A stretch of DNA of 64,000 nt from Streptococcus anginosus (GCF_900636475.1 NZ_LR134283.1:1612001-1676000), one strand, 5' to 3'; shown: positions 34,978 to 45,373, counted from the stretch's first letter. Notes: generated from the letters alone by a model not told the origin. Made by a program: numbers and translations.

Positions 34978-35472
34978 ATGGCAACATTGGTGATTATCAG
35001 AGGTAATTCTGGTTCAGGAAAAACGAGTCTGGCAAAGAAATTGCAAGAATACTATGGTCGAAAGACGCTGCTCATCTCACAAGATATCGTGCGTCGTGAT
35101 ATGCTGAAAGAAAAGGTCAAGCCGAGCAATCTATCAATCTCTTTGACAGAAACGATCGCCCGCTATGGCTATGAGCGAGATTTGTTGGTTATCGTTGAAG
35201 GTTTTTATGAAACAGATATTTATGGGCAAATGCTAGAAAAATTGCATACTCTCTTTTATCCAAAAGTTCTGTCTTACTATTATGATTTAACGTTTGAAGA
35301 GACAGTTCGCCGTCACCAAACGAGGAACAAGAAAGCAGACTTTAGTCCAGCTGATATGAAACGTTGGTGGAAAGAATGTGATTTTTTGGGTTGGGAGGAA
35401 GCGATATTTACAGATCAGGTTTCGCTGGAAGATGCTTTTCAAAAAATTTCAAAAAATATCAATTTGTTATAA
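34978..35472 (+). CDS. P-loop AAA/kinase-like protein
   Basis: A 164-aa protein with Walker A RGNSGSGKTSLAKKL near the N-terminus, LLISQDIVRRDML, VIVEGFYETDIY as Walker B and a lid-like ETVRRHQTRNK segment. It resembles small P-loop nucleoside or zeta-toxin-like kinases, but no antitoxin is adjacent. Substrate unknown. It starts directly after the CoA-binding gene, so the two are co-translated. Confidence 0.8.
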   Translation: MATLVIIRGNSGSGKTSLAKKLQEYYGRKTLLISQDIVRRDMLKEKVKPSNLSISLTETIARYGYERDLLVIVEGFYETDIYGQMLEKLHTLFYPKVLSYYYDLTFEETVRRHQTRNKKADFSPADMKRWWKECDFLGWEEAIFTDQVSLEDAFQKISKNINLL

Positions 35473-35475
35473 AAA

Positions 35476-35508
35476 ATTAAGGTTGATTTAAGCTAACTTG
35501 GTTATACT
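35476..35508 (+). promoter_or_regulatory. CiaR-dependent promoter of the csRNA
   Basis: ATTAAG (35476-35481), five bases, TTTAAG (35487-35492) is a perfect CiaR direct repeat (NTTAAG-N5-WTTAAG). Ten bases later comes TATACT (35503-35508). This spacing is the one known for CiaR-activated csRNA promoters in streptococci. Confidence 0.85.
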
Positions 35509-35514
35509 ATGTTT

Positions 35515-35608
35515 ATCAAATGAAGACCTCCTAACTTTATTTGATAGAAATCCTAAACTTTTTCATAATAATCTCCCTAATAAAAGTCACCCATTGGTGG
35601 CTTTTTTC
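35515..35608 (+). ncRNA. csRNA (cia-dependent small regulatory RNA)
   Basis: About 94 nt. A 5' hairpin has TATCAAAT/ATTTGATA arms and a loop exposing ACCTCCT, which is complementary to ribosome-binding sites. A single-stranded middle contains AATCTCCCT, another anti-Shine-Dalgarno stretch. The terminator is AGTCACC/GGTGGCT with six T (35584-35607). Promoter, size and these elements match the csRNA family found in pneumococcus, which blocks translation of competence and other genes. Targets here are inferred only. Ends are approximate. Confidence 0.85.
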
Positions 35609-35668
35609 ATATAAAGTTTGCAATATGACACTTTAGCTGAATCACTTTACGAAAAATGGATACAACTC

Positions 35669-35699
35669 AAAAGACCTGAACAGTTCGTTCAAGTCTTTT
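35669..35699 (-). terminator. Terminator of the DUF975 gene
   Basis: AAAAGAC/GTCTTTT arms with an inner TGAAC/GTTCA stem. It is nearly symmetrical and could act on both strands. Confidence 0.7.
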
Positions 35700-35729
35700 G
35701 TTGGATTGCCAATTGTTTCATGCAAGAAA

Positions 35730-36575
35730 TTAATAAAAAATTGGAGTCTGATCTTGTTCCTTTAGCACAGCTTCATAGAAAAGAGTTTGAGCTGTATAAA
35801 CGTAGGGATAGACATAAATAGATGCGATCCCCAAAGTAATAGCAGTTAGCAAGTACCAGCCAATAAAACTTAAATCAAGTACAAATCGCTTGCCTTTATA
35901 TCCTTTCATCATCTGGCGGCTTGTACGAATAATTTTAAAGGCGCTCTCATAGCTCTGGTTTTCTAATGTGTCACAAAGAATAAATTCTACTTGCGAATAA
36001 GCGTAATATTGAGGAAGTGCAATAATAATACCGATTACCATCAAAATAAAACCGATGAGAATATAAAGTAACAATGTCCCAACAGTTGTTTGAAGTGCAG
36101 TATTTTGTGAGATATCTTGAGAATTGGGGAGGAGTTTAATGATACTAAAACTAGCAAGAATCATCATGCCGCTCCCAATCCAGACGAAAATATTCCACAG
36201 AAATAGCAATACGCGTTTGAGCAAAAGCGTCATGAAAACAGGACCGATTATTTTACTGTCAAAAGTCCGAATGGAATCTGAAAAATGCACCTCTTGTCGT
36301 TTTCCACGAATGACTTCCAGTAAGGTCCAAAAGGCAGCAGTTAAAAAGAAAGATACGATAAAACTAATCGCTACTGGGAACAATGAGCGATTGATCCCGT
36401 GGACAACCGTATTTTGGATGCCATATTGTAAGATATTATTGGACAAGGTGTCTGAAGAATAATTGTAAACAGCGGAAACAATCGCAGTCACAATTGGCAC
36501 TAAAAAGAGTGCGTAGATTCCCTTGGTTTGGCGTTGGATACGACGAGCTTCTGCTCGCAATTCACTTAAGTTCAT
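35730..36575 (-). CDS. DUF975 family integral membrane protein
   Basis: A 281-aa protein with the DUF975 start (LSELRAEARRIQRQTKGIYA) and five to six transmembrane segments, ending in IYVYPYVYTAQTLFYEAVL, a hallmark of the family. Function unknown. GGAGGC precedes the ATG on the minus strand. Divergent from tgt, with its own extended -10 promoter. Confidence 0.88.
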   Translation of the reverse strand: MNLSELRAEARRIQRQTKGIYALFLVPIVTAIVSAVYNYSSDTLSNNILQYGIQNTVVHGINRSLFPVAISFIVSFFLTAAFWTLLEVIRGKRQEVHFSDSIRTFDSKIIGPVFMTLLLKRVLLFLWNIFVWIGSGMMILASFSIIKLLPNSQDISQNTALQTTVGTLLLYILIGFILMVIGIIIALPQYYAYSQVEFILCDTLENQSYESAFKIIRTSRQMMKGYKGKRFVLDLSFIGWYLLTAITLGIASIYVYPYVYTAQTLFYEAVLKEQDQTPIFY

Positions 36576-36598
36576 ATTTGCCTCCTATATTGAAAAAT

Positions 36599-36607
36599 AT
36601 TATACCA
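36599..36607 (-). promoter_or_regulatory. DUF975 gene promoter
   Basis: On the minus strand: TGG directly before TATAAT (complement of 36599-36604), about 20 nt before the ATG at 36575. Confidence 0.7.
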
Positions 36608-36661
36608 TATTCTTCTAAGAGAAAGAAAAGTTTTTATCTACTTTATCTTTCTTCCTTTTTT

Positions 36662-36670
36662 TGATAAAAT
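36662..36670 (+). promoter_or_regulatory. tgt promoter with structured leader
   Basis: TGA followed by TAAAAT (36665-36670). The leader of about 80 nt holds TGTGAGT/ATTCACA and CTGGGA/TCCCAG hairpins (about 36681-36741) before GGAGGT and the tgt ATG. Confidence 0.55.
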
Positions 36671-36711
36671 CATACAGGATGTTGTGAGTCAAATGAATTC
36701 ACACACTGTAA

Positions 36712-37896
<1,185 letters not shown>

Positions 37897-38544
37897 ATGA
37901 ATCACGGTGAGAAGTCGTTAGTAGAAGTAGTCAAGAATTATTTGCTGGATGGGAAAAAACATACGCTTGCGATTTACGGACACGGTGCTTCTGGAAAATC
38001 TACTTTTGCCAAACGTTTAGTAGAAAGTCTGGGGCGAGAGCGAGTTAATCTGCTTGTGGCTGATCCTTATATAATAGACGGGGAATATCGTGACTTGCTG
38101 GCGGTTAAAGAATTTCCTGAGCAAAAAGTGACAGCCTGTCTTCCAGTGGCTCATGAATTGAAGAGCTTGGAACGTGATATAAGAGCTTTGCAATCTGGCT
38201 GCGATATAGTGACGATTGACTAGCCTTGGGCACCAAGTCAGCGACTTTCAGCGGAAAAACCAATTCTAATTGTGGAAGGCATGTCAGTTGCTTTTCTGCC
38301 GAAAGAATTGTTTGATTTGTCCATTTGTTTTTACACCGATACAGCGACGGAATTAGAGCGCCGCTTGGCTCGAGATACAGCCGTTCGAGGTCGCGATGTG
38401 CACTGGATTCGGCAAGCGCACACCAGCCGCCGCCAGCAATATGAACACTACTATAAAATGTATCAGGAAGAGGCTGATTTTCTCATCAGCCAGACTGAAG
38501 AGGGCTTTGGAATAGATAAAATAAGCAATGGACTTGGAAAATAA
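37897..38544 (+). pseudogene. P-loop uridine kinase-like gene interrupted by one amber codon
   Basis: A single frame of 215 sense codons plus stops, broken only by TAG at 38221-38223 after CDIVTID. The first part has Walker A IYGHGASGKSTFAKRL and LLVADPYIIDGEY. The second part continues PWAPSQRLSAEKPILIVEGM (Walker B region) and ends with a helical kinase-like tail (RQAHTSRRQQYEHYYKMY). Both halves resemble small nucleoside-kinase-type ATPases. Only one base differs from an intact gene, so this is a recent nonsense mutation, a sequencing error or read-through. Translation could restart at the ATG at 38281, giving a fragment without the P-loop. Confidence 0.8.
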
Positions 38545-38567
38545 AATTCCAAGTCTTTTGTTTTTTT
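38531..38567 (+). terminator. Terminator of the tgt operon
   Basis: GACTTGGAA (38531-38539) pairs with TTCCAAGTC (38547-38555), followed by TTTTG and seven T. It overlaps the end of the broken kinase gene. Confidence 0.85.
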
Positions 38568-38609
38568 GGCTTATTTTTTGGTAAAATAGATTTTATAGCA
38601 ACGTTGCTA
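38558..38609 (+). promoter_or_regulatory. Promoter with palindromic operator for the acyltransferase gene
   Basis: TTGTTT (38558-38563), 18 nt, TGG-TAAAAT (38582-38587). The perfect 14-bp palindrome TAGCAACGTTGCTA (38596-38609) covers the expected start of transcription. Its central AACGTT is like LacI-family operators. The regulator is not in this window. Confidence 0.55.
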
Positions 38610-38713
38610 AATGCAGCAATTAACAGAATTTTTGGCTTGCTTGACTCAGCAGTGATGTAGGCTTGCGGGAGTTGGTCGGTCTGTATCAGTAGTGAAAAGG
38701 ATTTAGGAGAACT

Positions 38714-40531
38714 ATGCGTATCAAATGGTTTTCAATGGTTCGAGTGACAGGCTTATTGCTGGTTCTCTTGTATCACTTTTTTCAAAAATTATTTCCTGGG
38801 GGATTTCTCGGTGTTGATGTCTTTTTCACCTTTTCAGGTTTTCTGATTACAGCGCTCTTGATTGATGAGTTTTCTCAGAGTAAAAAAATAGAGCTTCTAG
38901 CCTTCTTTCGACGGCGTTTTTATCGGATTGTTCCCCCTGTCATCGTCATGGTATTGGTGGTCATGCCCTTTACCTTTTTGATTCGGCGGGATTTTGTAGC
39001 CGGTATTGGAACGCAGATTGCAGCAGTCATGGGCTTTGTGACTAACTTTTACGAAATGATGACGGGTGGAAGCTACGAGGCTCAGTTTATTCCACATTTA
39101 TTTGTCCATAACTGGAGTCTGGCTGTAGAGGTTCATTATTATCTACTTTGGGGACTGGCTGTCTGGTTCCTAGCCAAATATTGCAAAACAGCCGGTCAGC
39201 TGAGGGGCAGTATCTTTTTGCTGTCTTCGTTTGGTTTGCTTATCAGCTTTCTCAGTATGTTTATTGGCAGCCTTTTAGGACTCAGTTTTTCGGGGCTTTA
39301 TTTCTCGACCTGGACTCACATTTATCCTTTCTTTGTCGGCAGTATCCTAGCGACCTTGACCGGTATCAAACAGATGACAGGCCTGTTAAAGAAAATAATT
39401 CGCTCATGGTCTTTGCGAGAGGCTTGTCTGGTCTTTGCGGCGGGAGCGGGTCTCTTAGGCGTGATGATGCTTTGGATCAAGTTTGATTCGCTTTTTACCT
39501 ATTTGCTTGGTTTTCTTTTGGCTAGTTTGTCAGCGGCGGCTATGATATTGGCTACACGGGTCTTGCATGAGAAGACTCTCGACCTAAAAGAACCGCTAGT
39601 TTTGACAGTGATTGCTGATACGAGTTATGGAGTCTATCTTTTCCATTGGCCTTTCTACACGATTTTTTCACAGCTGATGGGCAATCTGCCTGCGGTGATT
39701 TTAACAAGTCTTCTTTCTCTTGCTTTTGCTGGACTGTCCTTTTATGTTATTGAGCCAATCATTGCTGGGAAATCTCCTGCTTTTCTCGGTTGGGACTTGC
39801 ATTTTACGCAGTTGAAAAAGGTCTTGGCAATGAGTTTCGTAGGTTTGCTTCTTATCAGCCTGCTGGCTATCGGACTTGCTCCGAAGATTGGGGCGTTTGA
39901 GACAGATATGCTAGTCAATGGTCTTCATCAGGCTGACACCAAGCTAAATCGGACTAAAAGTCTTGCAGAAAAAGGAGAAGCTAGTAGTTACAATATTGCA
40001 GATGGTGTGACGATTATTGGTGACTCCGTTACCTTACGGGCTAGTACTCCGCTGAAGGAAGTCCTGCCGGATGCACAAGTCGATGCTCAAGGCAGTCGCA
40101 ATACAGCTCAGGTTCGCGAAATTATGAGCAATAATGCCGCAGCTGGCGGCTTGCTCAAGACCGTCGTGGTAGCAACCGGTGTTAATATTGTCTTTAACTA
40201 CGAAGAAGAACTGAATGAGTTGGTCAAGGCCCTACCGAAGGGACACCGGCTTATTCTGGTAACTCCTTACGATGGTAACTCAGACAAATATGACAATCCT
40301 GTCGCCGAAAAGCATGCGCAATATGCCAGAGAGTTGGCCAAGAAATATGCCTATGTCACCATTGCCGACTGGAACGCTGCTGCCAAGCAGCACCCAGAAA
40401 TCTGGGTAGGTAGTGATCATATCCACTTTGGAGAAGATGCCGACACAATTGCTGCAGGTGGTCGACTCTATGCGCAGGAAATTCAAAAGGCTGTCACAAA
40501 AGCAGCAGATGGGCCTGTAAAGCACAAGTAA
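38714..40531 (+). CDS. OatA-like membrane O-acyltransferase with SGNH domain
   Basis: A 605-aa two-domain protein. The N-terminal acyltransferase-3 domain has about 10-11 transmembrane segments (residues 7-410; VTGLLLVLLYHFFQKLFPGG, GVDVFFTFSGFLIT, FFRRRFYRI, HNWSLAVEVHYYLLW). The extracellular SGNH domain has IIGDSVTLRAS (Ser438), VATGVN with Asn, and DHIHFG (Asp568, His571). OatA-type enzymes O-acetylate muramic acid in peptidoglycan, giving lysozyme resistance; pneumococcal Adr is the closest functional comparison. Start ATG follows AGGAG. Single gene, with a possible operator upstream. Confidence 0.9.
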   Translation: MRIKWFSMVRVTGLLLVLLYHFFQKLFPGGFLGVDVFFTFSGFLITALLIDEFSQSKKIELLAFFRRRFYRIVPPVIVMVLVVMPFTFLIRRDFVAGIGTQIAAVMGFVTNFYEMMTGGSYEAQFIPHLFVHNWSLAVEVHYYLLWGLAVWFLAKYCKTAGQLRGSIFLLSSFGLLISFLSMFIGSLLGLSFSGLYFSTWTHIYPFFVGSILATLTGIKQMTGLLKKIIRSWSLREACLVFAAGAGLLGVMMLWIKFDSLFTYLLGFLLASLSAAAMILATRVLHEKTLDLKEPLVLTVIADTSYGVYLFHWPFYTIFSQLMGNLPAVILTSLLSLAFAGLSFYVIEPIIAGKSPAFLGWDLHFTQLKKVLAMSFVGLLLISLLAIGLAPKIGAFETDMLVNGLHQADTKLNRTKSLAEKGEASSYNIADGVTIIGDSVTLRASTPLKEVLPDAQVDAQGSRNTAQVREIMSNNAAAGGLLKTVVVATGVNIVFNYEEELNELVKALPKGHRLILVTPYDGNSDKYDNPVAEKHAQYARELAKKYAYVTIADWNAAAKQHPEIWVGSDHIHFGEDADTIAAGGRLYAQEIQKAVTKAADGPVKHK

Positions 40532-40717
40532 ATTCTTAGTGCATGGGGAAGTGCAAGTTTGTATTGATCATTCGATTTATCCTAGTAGTTAAAAATCTGT
40601 GCAAGCCCTTCAACTAAGCATGTAGGAAACAAACTGACTTTAAGCGTGGAAGGGGTAGTTTGTCTTCTTACCAGGCAATTCTACTTATTCATATTAAAAA
40701 AAATGATTTGTAAATGT

Positions 40718-40750
40718 CAAGCCTCATTTTAAATGAGACTTGATTTTTTT
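40718..40750 (+). terminator. Terminator after the acyltransferase gene
   Basis: CAAGCCTCAT pairs with ATGAGACTTG with one mismatch over a TTTAA loop, and seven T follow. The 40532-40717 stretch before it shows nothing recognisable. Confidence 0.75.
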
Positions 40751-40875
40751 GTGTTGGTACTCACGACTAATAAAGATTTCTATATTTAATCTCTTGCTTT
40801 TTCAGAAGATAGTAAAAGCTCAATAAGAAAGGGGAACGCTTTCAAATAAAAAACTAAAAAACTTGCTCAAATCCC

Positions 40876-40904
40876 TTGCAATCAGTGAATCTTTGTGTTA
40901 TTCT
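40876..40904 (+). promoter_or_regulatory. S10 operon promoter
   Basis: TTGCAA (40876-40881), 17 nt, TATTCT (40899-40904) with TGT before it. This is the only strong promoter before rpsJ and starts a leader of about 130 nt. Confidence 0.85.
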
Positions 40905-40910
40905 ATTATG

Positions 40911-41042
40911 GTGCTGTGAAAAAACAGTCTGTAGCTTTGATGCAAGAGGTTGCGACACGCTCGGTTGCATTGCCACGCAATGGCGTCTCGGTTTTCTTGT
41001 GGAGCTAGCCTATTATCTTAAATAGACGAAAAGGAGAAAAAG
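40911..41042 (+). promoter_or_regulatory. Structured 5' leader of the S10 operon
   Basis: A long hairpin pairs CGACACGC (40953-40960) with GCGTCTCG (40983-40990, one mismatch), capped by CATTGC-CAC-GCAATG (40968-40982). Leaders of this kind bind a ribosomal protein such as L4 to control S10 operons; that role is inferred. No T run follows the hairpin, so any control would be by anti-termination elsewhere or by translation. Confidence 0.6.
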
Positions 41043-41351
41043 ATGGCAAACAAAAAAATCCGTATCCGTTTGAAAGCGTACGAACACCGTACACTTGATA
41101 CAGCGGCTGCAAAAATCGTAGAAACTGCTACTCGTACAGGTGCAGAAGTTGCAGGACCAATCCCACTTCCAACTGAGCGTAGCCTCTACACAATCATTCG
41201 TGCGACTCACAAATACAAAGATTCTCGCGAACAATTTGAAATGCGTACACACAAACGTTTGATTGATATCATCAACCCAACTCAAAAAACAGTTGATGCT
41301 TTGATGAAGTTGGATCTTCCAAGTGGTGTGAACGTAGAAATCAAACTATAA
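41043..41351 (+). CDS. rpsJ: 30S ribosomal protein S10
   Basis: 102 aa, full length, with the S10/NusE blocks [31 protein letters not shown] and [11 protein letters not shown]10 also acts as NusE in transcription antitermination. First gene of the superoperon, after AAAAGGAG and a structured leader. Confidence 0.98.
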   Translation: MANKKIRIRLKAYEHRTLDTAAAKIVETATRTGAEVAGPIPLPTERSLYTIIRATHKYKDSREQFEMRTHKRLIDIINPTQKTVDALMKLDLPSGVNVEIKL

Positions 41352-41390
41352 TCAGATGCAAGGTAAAAGTATTCGGGCTTAACTGGATAC

Positions 41391-41480
41391 GGGCTAAGAG
41401 CTCTGCAAAAAAGATGAACTTCCTAGTGTTCGTCGAACACTGCGTCAGTTTCCTATTTTTGCCAGGCTCTCTTAACGCCC
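41391..41480 (+). other. Long nested hairpin between rpsJ and rplC
   Basis: Outer GGGC-TAAGAG/CTCTTA-GCCC (with bulges), middle GCAAAAA/TTTTTGC (41405-41411 with 41456-41462), and tip AGTGTTC-GTC-GAACACT (41425-41441). No T run, no ORF. It fills most of a 207-nt gap inside the operon and may be an RNA processing or stabilising structure. Confidence 0.65.
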
Positions 41481-41558
41481 TTAATATCTTAATCTTGAGC
41501 ATAAAAAACGCTCGTTAAAAACTTTTTGAATAATTTATAGAAAAGGAAACATTTTCTC

Positions 41559-42185
41559 ATGACAAAAGGAATCTTAGGGAAAAAAGTGGGAATGACTCAA
41601 ATCTTCACTGAAGCTGGCGAATTGATCCCTGTAACTGTTGTTGAAGCAACACCAAACGTGGTTCTTCAAGTAAAAACAGTTGAAACAGATGGTTACAACG
41701 CTGTTCAAGTTGGTTTTGACGACCTTCGTGATGTATTGAGTAACAAACCTGCTAAAGGACATGTAGCGAAAGCTAACACGGCTCCTAAGCGCTTCATTCG
41801 TGAATTCAAAAACATTGAAGGCTTAGAGGTCGGTGCAGAAATCACAGTGGATACATTCGAAGCTGGCGATGTTGTTGATGTAACAGGAACTTCAAAAGGT
41901 AAAGGTTTCCAAGGTGTTATCAAACGCCACGGTCAATCACGTGGTCCAATGGCTCACGGTTCTCGTTATCACCGTCGTCCTGGTTCTATGGGACCAGTTG
42001 CGCCTAACCGTGTTTTCAAAAACAAACACTTGGCAGGACGCATGGGTGGCAACCGTGTAACAATTCAAAACCTTGAAATCGCACAAGTTGTTCCAGAGAA
42101 AAACGTTATCCTCATCAAAGGTAACGTGCCTGGTGCTAAGAAATCTCTTATCACTATCAAGTCAGCAGTTAAAGCTGGTAAATAA
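41559..42185 (+). CDS. rplC: 50S ribosomal protein L3
   Basis: 208 aa, with the start [16 protein letters not shown] and the L3 signature [16 protein letters not shown] near the C-terminus. It binds 23S rRNA near the peptidyl-transferase centre. The gene is 24 nt before rplD; AAAAGGAAA precedes the ATG. Normal length. Confidence 0.98.
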   Translation: MTKGILGKKVGMTQIFTEAGELIPVTVVEATPNVVLQVKTVETDGYNAVQVGFDDLRDVLSNKPAKGHVAKANTAPKRFIREFKNIEGLEVGAEITVDTFEAGDVVDVTGTSKGKGFQGVIKRHGQSRGPMAHGSRYHRRPGSMGPVAPNRVFKNKHLAGRMGGNRVTIQNLEIAQVVPEKNVILIKGNVPGAKKSLITIKSAVKAGK

Positions 42186-42209
42186 TAAAGAAAGGGGAAA
42201 TCAGTCACA

Positions 42210-42833
42210 ATGGCAAACATAAAATTATTTGACCAAACTGGTAAAGAAGCTGGTGAAGTAGTTCTTAACGATGCAGTATTTGGTATTGAGCCAAATGAAT
42301 CAGTTGTCTTTGACGTTGTTATCAGTCAACGTGCAAGCCTTCGTCAAGGAACTCACGCTGTTAAAAATCGCTCTGCAGTATCAGGTGGCGGACGCAAACC
42401 ATGGCGTCAAAAAGGAACTGGACGTGCGCGTCAAGGTTCTATCCGCTCTCCACAATGGCGTGGTGGTGGTACCGTATTTGGTCCAACTCCTCGTTCATAC
42501 GCCTACAAACTTCCACAAAAAGTTCGTAGATTGGCACTTAAATCAGTTTATTCTGAAAAAGTTGCTGAGGACAAATTCGTAGCTGTAGACAGCCTTTCAT
42601 TTACAGCTCCAAAGACTGCTGAGTTTGCGAAAGTACTTGCTGCACTTAGCATTGATTCAAAAGTACTTGTAATTCTTGAAGAAGGAAACGAATTTGCTGC
42701 ACTTTCAGCACGTAACCTTCCAAATGTGAAAGTTGCAACAGCAACAACTGCAAGTGTTCTTGATATCGTAAATAGCGACAAACTTCTTGTTACTAAAGAA
42801 GCTATCTCTACAATCGAGGAGGTTCTTGCATAA
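42210..42833 (+). CDS. rplD: 50S ribosomal protein L4
   Basis: 207 aa. The exit-tunnel loop is clear ([19 protein letters not shown], about residues 62-80). L4 is the usual autoregulator of S10 operons, which is relevant to the leader at 40911. Its last base is shared with the rplW start (TAATG), so the two are coupled. Confidence 0.98.
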   Translation: MANIKLFDQTGKEAGEVVLNDAVFGIEPNESVVFDVVISQRASLRQGTHAVKNRSAVSGGGRKPWRQKGTGRARQGSIRSPQWRGGGTVFGPTPRSYAYKLPQKVRRLALKSVYSEKVAEDKFVAVDSLSFTAPKTAEFAKVLAALSIDSKVLVILEEGNEFAALSARNLPNVKVATATTASVLDIVNSDKLLVTKEAISTIEEVLA

Positions 42834-43129
42834 TGAATTTGTATGACGTAATCAAAAAGCCTATCATCACAGAAAGCACAATGGCTCTTCTTGAAGAAGG
42901 CAAATACGTATTTGAAGTGGACACTCGCGCTCATAAACTTTTGATCAAACAAGCGGTTGAAGCTGCTTTTGACGGAGTGAAGGTTGCAAATGTGAACACA
43001 ATCAATGTAAAACCAAAAGCAAAACGTGTAGGGCGTTATACTGGTTTTACAAACAAAACTAAAAAAGCTATCATCACTCTTACAGCTGATTCTAAAGCAA
43101 TCGAGTTGTTCGGTGCTGAAGCAGAATAA
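42833..43129 (+). CDS. rplW: 50S ribosomal protein L23
   Basis: 98 aa, beginning [20 protein letters not shown], with [18 protein letters not shown]. Docking site for trigger factor and SRP at the tunnel exit. It overlaps rplD by one base. Confidence 0.98.
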   Translation: MNLYDVIKKPIITESTMALLEEGKYVFEVDTRAHKLLIKQAVEAAFDGVKVANVNTINVKPKAKRVGRYTGFTNKTKKAIITLTADSKAIELFGAEAE

Positions 43130-43146
43130 TCTAAGGAGGAAATATC

Positions 43147-43980
43147 GTGGGAATCAGAGTTTATAAACCAACTACAAATGGTCGCCGTAATATGACTTCT
43201 TTGGATTTCGCTGAAATCACAACGAGCACTCCAGAAAAAACTTTGCTTGTTTCTTTGAACAACAAAGCTGGTCGTAACAACAACGGTCGTATCACTGTTC
43301 GTCACCAAGGTGGTGGACACAAACGCCATTACCGTTTGATTGACTTCAAACGTAACAAAGACGGTGTTGAAGCAGTTGTTAAAACAATTGAATACGATCC
43401 AAATCGTTCAGCAAACATCGCTCTTGTACATTACACTGACGGTGTGAAAGCTTATATCATCGCTCCTAAAGGTCTTGAAGTCGGTCAACGCCTCGTTTCT
43501 GGACCAGAAGCGGATATTAAAGTCGGAAATGCTCTTCCACTTGCTAATATCCCGGTTGGTACATTGATTCATAATATTGAATTGAAACCAGGACATGGTG
43601 GTGAATTAGTACGTGCTGCTGGAGCTTCTGCTCAAGTGCTCGGTCAAGAAGGCAAATATGTTCTTGTTCGTTTGCAATCAGGCGAAGTTCGCATGATTCT
43701 TGGAACTTGCCGTGCAACTGTCGGTGTTGTTGGAAATGAACAACATGGATTGGTTAACCTTGGTAAGGCTGGACGTAGCCGTTGGAAAGGCATCCGCCCA
43801 ACAGTCCGCGGTTCTGTAATGAACCCGAACGATCACCCACACGGTGGTGGTGAAGGTAAAGCACCAGTTGGTCGTAAAGCACCATCTACTCCATGGGGCA
43901 AACCTGCTCTTGGACTTAAAACTCGTAACAAGAAAGCGAAATCCGACAAACTTATCGTTCGTCGTCGCAACGAGAAATAA
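43147..43980 (+). CDS. rplB: 50S ribosomal protein L2
   Basis: 277 aa from a GTG start behind AAGGAGG. Contains the L2 signature [20 protein letters not shown] with the conserved His near the peptidyl-transferase centre, and [12 protein letters not shown]. The 86-nt gap to rpsS has no gene. Confidence 0.98.
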   Translation: MGIRVYKPTTNGRRNMTSLDFAEITTSTPEKTLLVSLNNKAGRNNNGRITVRHQGGGHKRHYRLIDFKRNKDGVEAVVKTIEYDPNRSANIALVHYTDGVKAYIIAPKGLEVGQRLVSGPEADIKVGNALPLANIPVGTLIHNIELKPGHGGELVRAAGASAQVLGQEGKYVLVRLQSGEVRMILGTCRATVGVVGNEQHGLVNLGKAGRSRWKGIRPTVRGSVMNPNDHPHGGGEGKAPVGRKAPSTPWGKPALGLKTRNKKAKSDKLIVRRRNEK

Positions 43981-44066
43981 TCTAAAACAATCTATCCGCC
44001 AGCTCGGTAGCGCTGATTGTCAGTGCAAGCCGTTGTGGTACATATTTTAAAGGAGAAAACATAAAA

Positions 44067-44345
44067 ATGGGACGCAGTCTTAAAAAAGGACCTTTCGTCG
44101 ATGAGCATTTGATGAAAAAAGTTGAAGCTCAAGCCAACGACGAAAAGAAAAAAGTCATCAAAACTTGGTCACGTCGTTCAACGATTTTCCCAAGTTTCAT
44201 CGGATATACAATTGCAGTTTATGATGGGCGTAAACATGTTCCTGTTTACATCCAAGAAGACATGGTAGGGCACAAGCTTGGTGAATTTGCACCAACTCGT
44301 ACTTACAAAGGTCACGCTGCTGACGACAAGAAAACACGTAGATAA
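44067..44345 (+). CDS. rpsS: 30S ribosomal protein S19
   Basis: 92 aa, start [15 protein letters not shown], signature [19 protein letters not shown]. Complexes with S13 in the 30S head. AAAGGAG precedes the ATG by 12 nt. Confidence 0.98.
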
Positions 44346-44359
44346 GAGAGGAGAAAAAC

Positions 44360-44704
44360 ATGGCAGAAATTACTTCAGCTAAAGCAATGGCTCGTACAGT
44401 GCGCGTTTCACCTCGTAAATCTCGTCTAGTTCTTGACAATATCCGCGGGAAAGACGTCGCTGACGCAATCGCAATCTTGAAATTCACACCAAACAAAGCT
44501 GCTGGCATTATCGAAAAAGTGTTGAAATCAGCAATCGCTAATGCAGAAAACAACTTTGGTTTGGAAAAAGCAAACTTGGTAGTATCTGAAGCTTACGCAA
44601 ACGAAGGACCAACAATGAAACGTTTCCGTCCACGTGCAAAAGGTTCAGCTTCACCAATCAACAAACGCACTAGCCACATCACAGTGGTCGTTGCAGAAAA
44701 ATAA
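44360..44704 (+). CDS. rplV: 50S ribosomal protein L22
   Basis: 114 aa. The tunnel beta-hairpin is present ([20 protein letters not shown]), the region where macrolide-resistance changes arise in streptococci; it looks wild type. GAGGAG precedes the ATG. Confidence 0.98.
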   Translation: MAEITSAKAMARTVRVSPRKSRLVLDNIRGKDVADAIAILKFTPNKAAGIIEKVLKSAIANAENNFGLEKANLVVSEAYANEGPTMKRFRPRAKGSASPINKRTSHITVVVAEK

Positions 44705-44716
44705 GGAGGTAAAATC

Positions 44717-45370
44717 GTGGGTCAAAAAGTACATCCAATAGGTATGCGTGTCGGTATCATCCGTGACTGGGATGCCAAATGGTATGCTGAAAAAGAATAC
44801 GCGGATTACCTTCATGAAGATCTTGCAATCCGTAAATTCGTTCAAAAAGAATTAGCTGATGCAGCTGTTTCAACTATTGAAATCGAACGCGCAGTAAATA
44901 AAGTAAACGTTTCTCTTCACACTGCTAAACCAGGTATGGTTATCGGTAAAGGTGGAGCAAACGTTGATGCACTTCGTGCAAAGCTTAACAAATTGACTAG
45001 TAAACAAGTCCACATCAACATCATTGAAATCAAATCACCAGATTTGGATGCTCATCTTGTTGGTGAAGGAATTGCTCGCCAATTAGAACAACGTGTTGCT
45101 TTCCGTCGTGCTCAAAAGCAAGCAATCCAACGTACAATGCGTGCAGGAGCTAAAGGAATTAAAACTCAGGTATCTGGTCGCTTGAACGGTGCTGATATCG
45201 CTCGTAGTGAAGGGTATTCTGAAGGAACTGTTCCGCTTCATACGCTTCGCGCAGATATTGATTACGCTTGGGAAGAAGCAGATACTACTTACGGTAAACT
45301 TGGTGTTAAAGTATGGATTTACCGCGGAGAAGTTCTTCCAGCTCGTAAAAACACTAAAGGAGGTAAATAA
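44717..45370 (+). CDS. rpsC: 30S ribosomal protein S3
   Basis: 217 aa from GTG behind AAGGAGGT. N-terminal KH domain with [15 protein letters not shown] (GxxG loop), then the C-terminal S3 domain ending [13 protein letters not shown]. Part of the mRNA entry helicase. Normal length. Confidence 0.98.
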   Translation: MGQKVHPIGMRVGIIRDWDAKWYAEKEYADYLHEDLAIRKFVQKELADAAVSTIEIERAVNKVNVSLHTAKPGMVIGKGGANVDALRAKLNKLTSKQVHINIIEIKSPDLDAHLVGEGIARQLEQRVAFRRAQKQAIQRTMRAGAKGIKTQVSGRLNGADIARSEGYSEGTVPLHTLRADIDYAWEEADTTYGKLGVKVWIYRGEVLPARKNTKGGK

Positions 45371-45373
45371 CCA

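Noticed and set aside
34978..35472. Zeta-type toxin of a toxin-antitoxin pair
   Set aside because: P-loop and fold are similar, but the upstream gene is a CoA-binding protein, not an antitoxin; no evidence of a toxin system.
35618..35821. 67-aa plus-strand ORF
   Set aside because: It overlaps the terminator and 3' end of the minus-strand DUF975 gene, which has clear family similarity; no ribosome-binding site.
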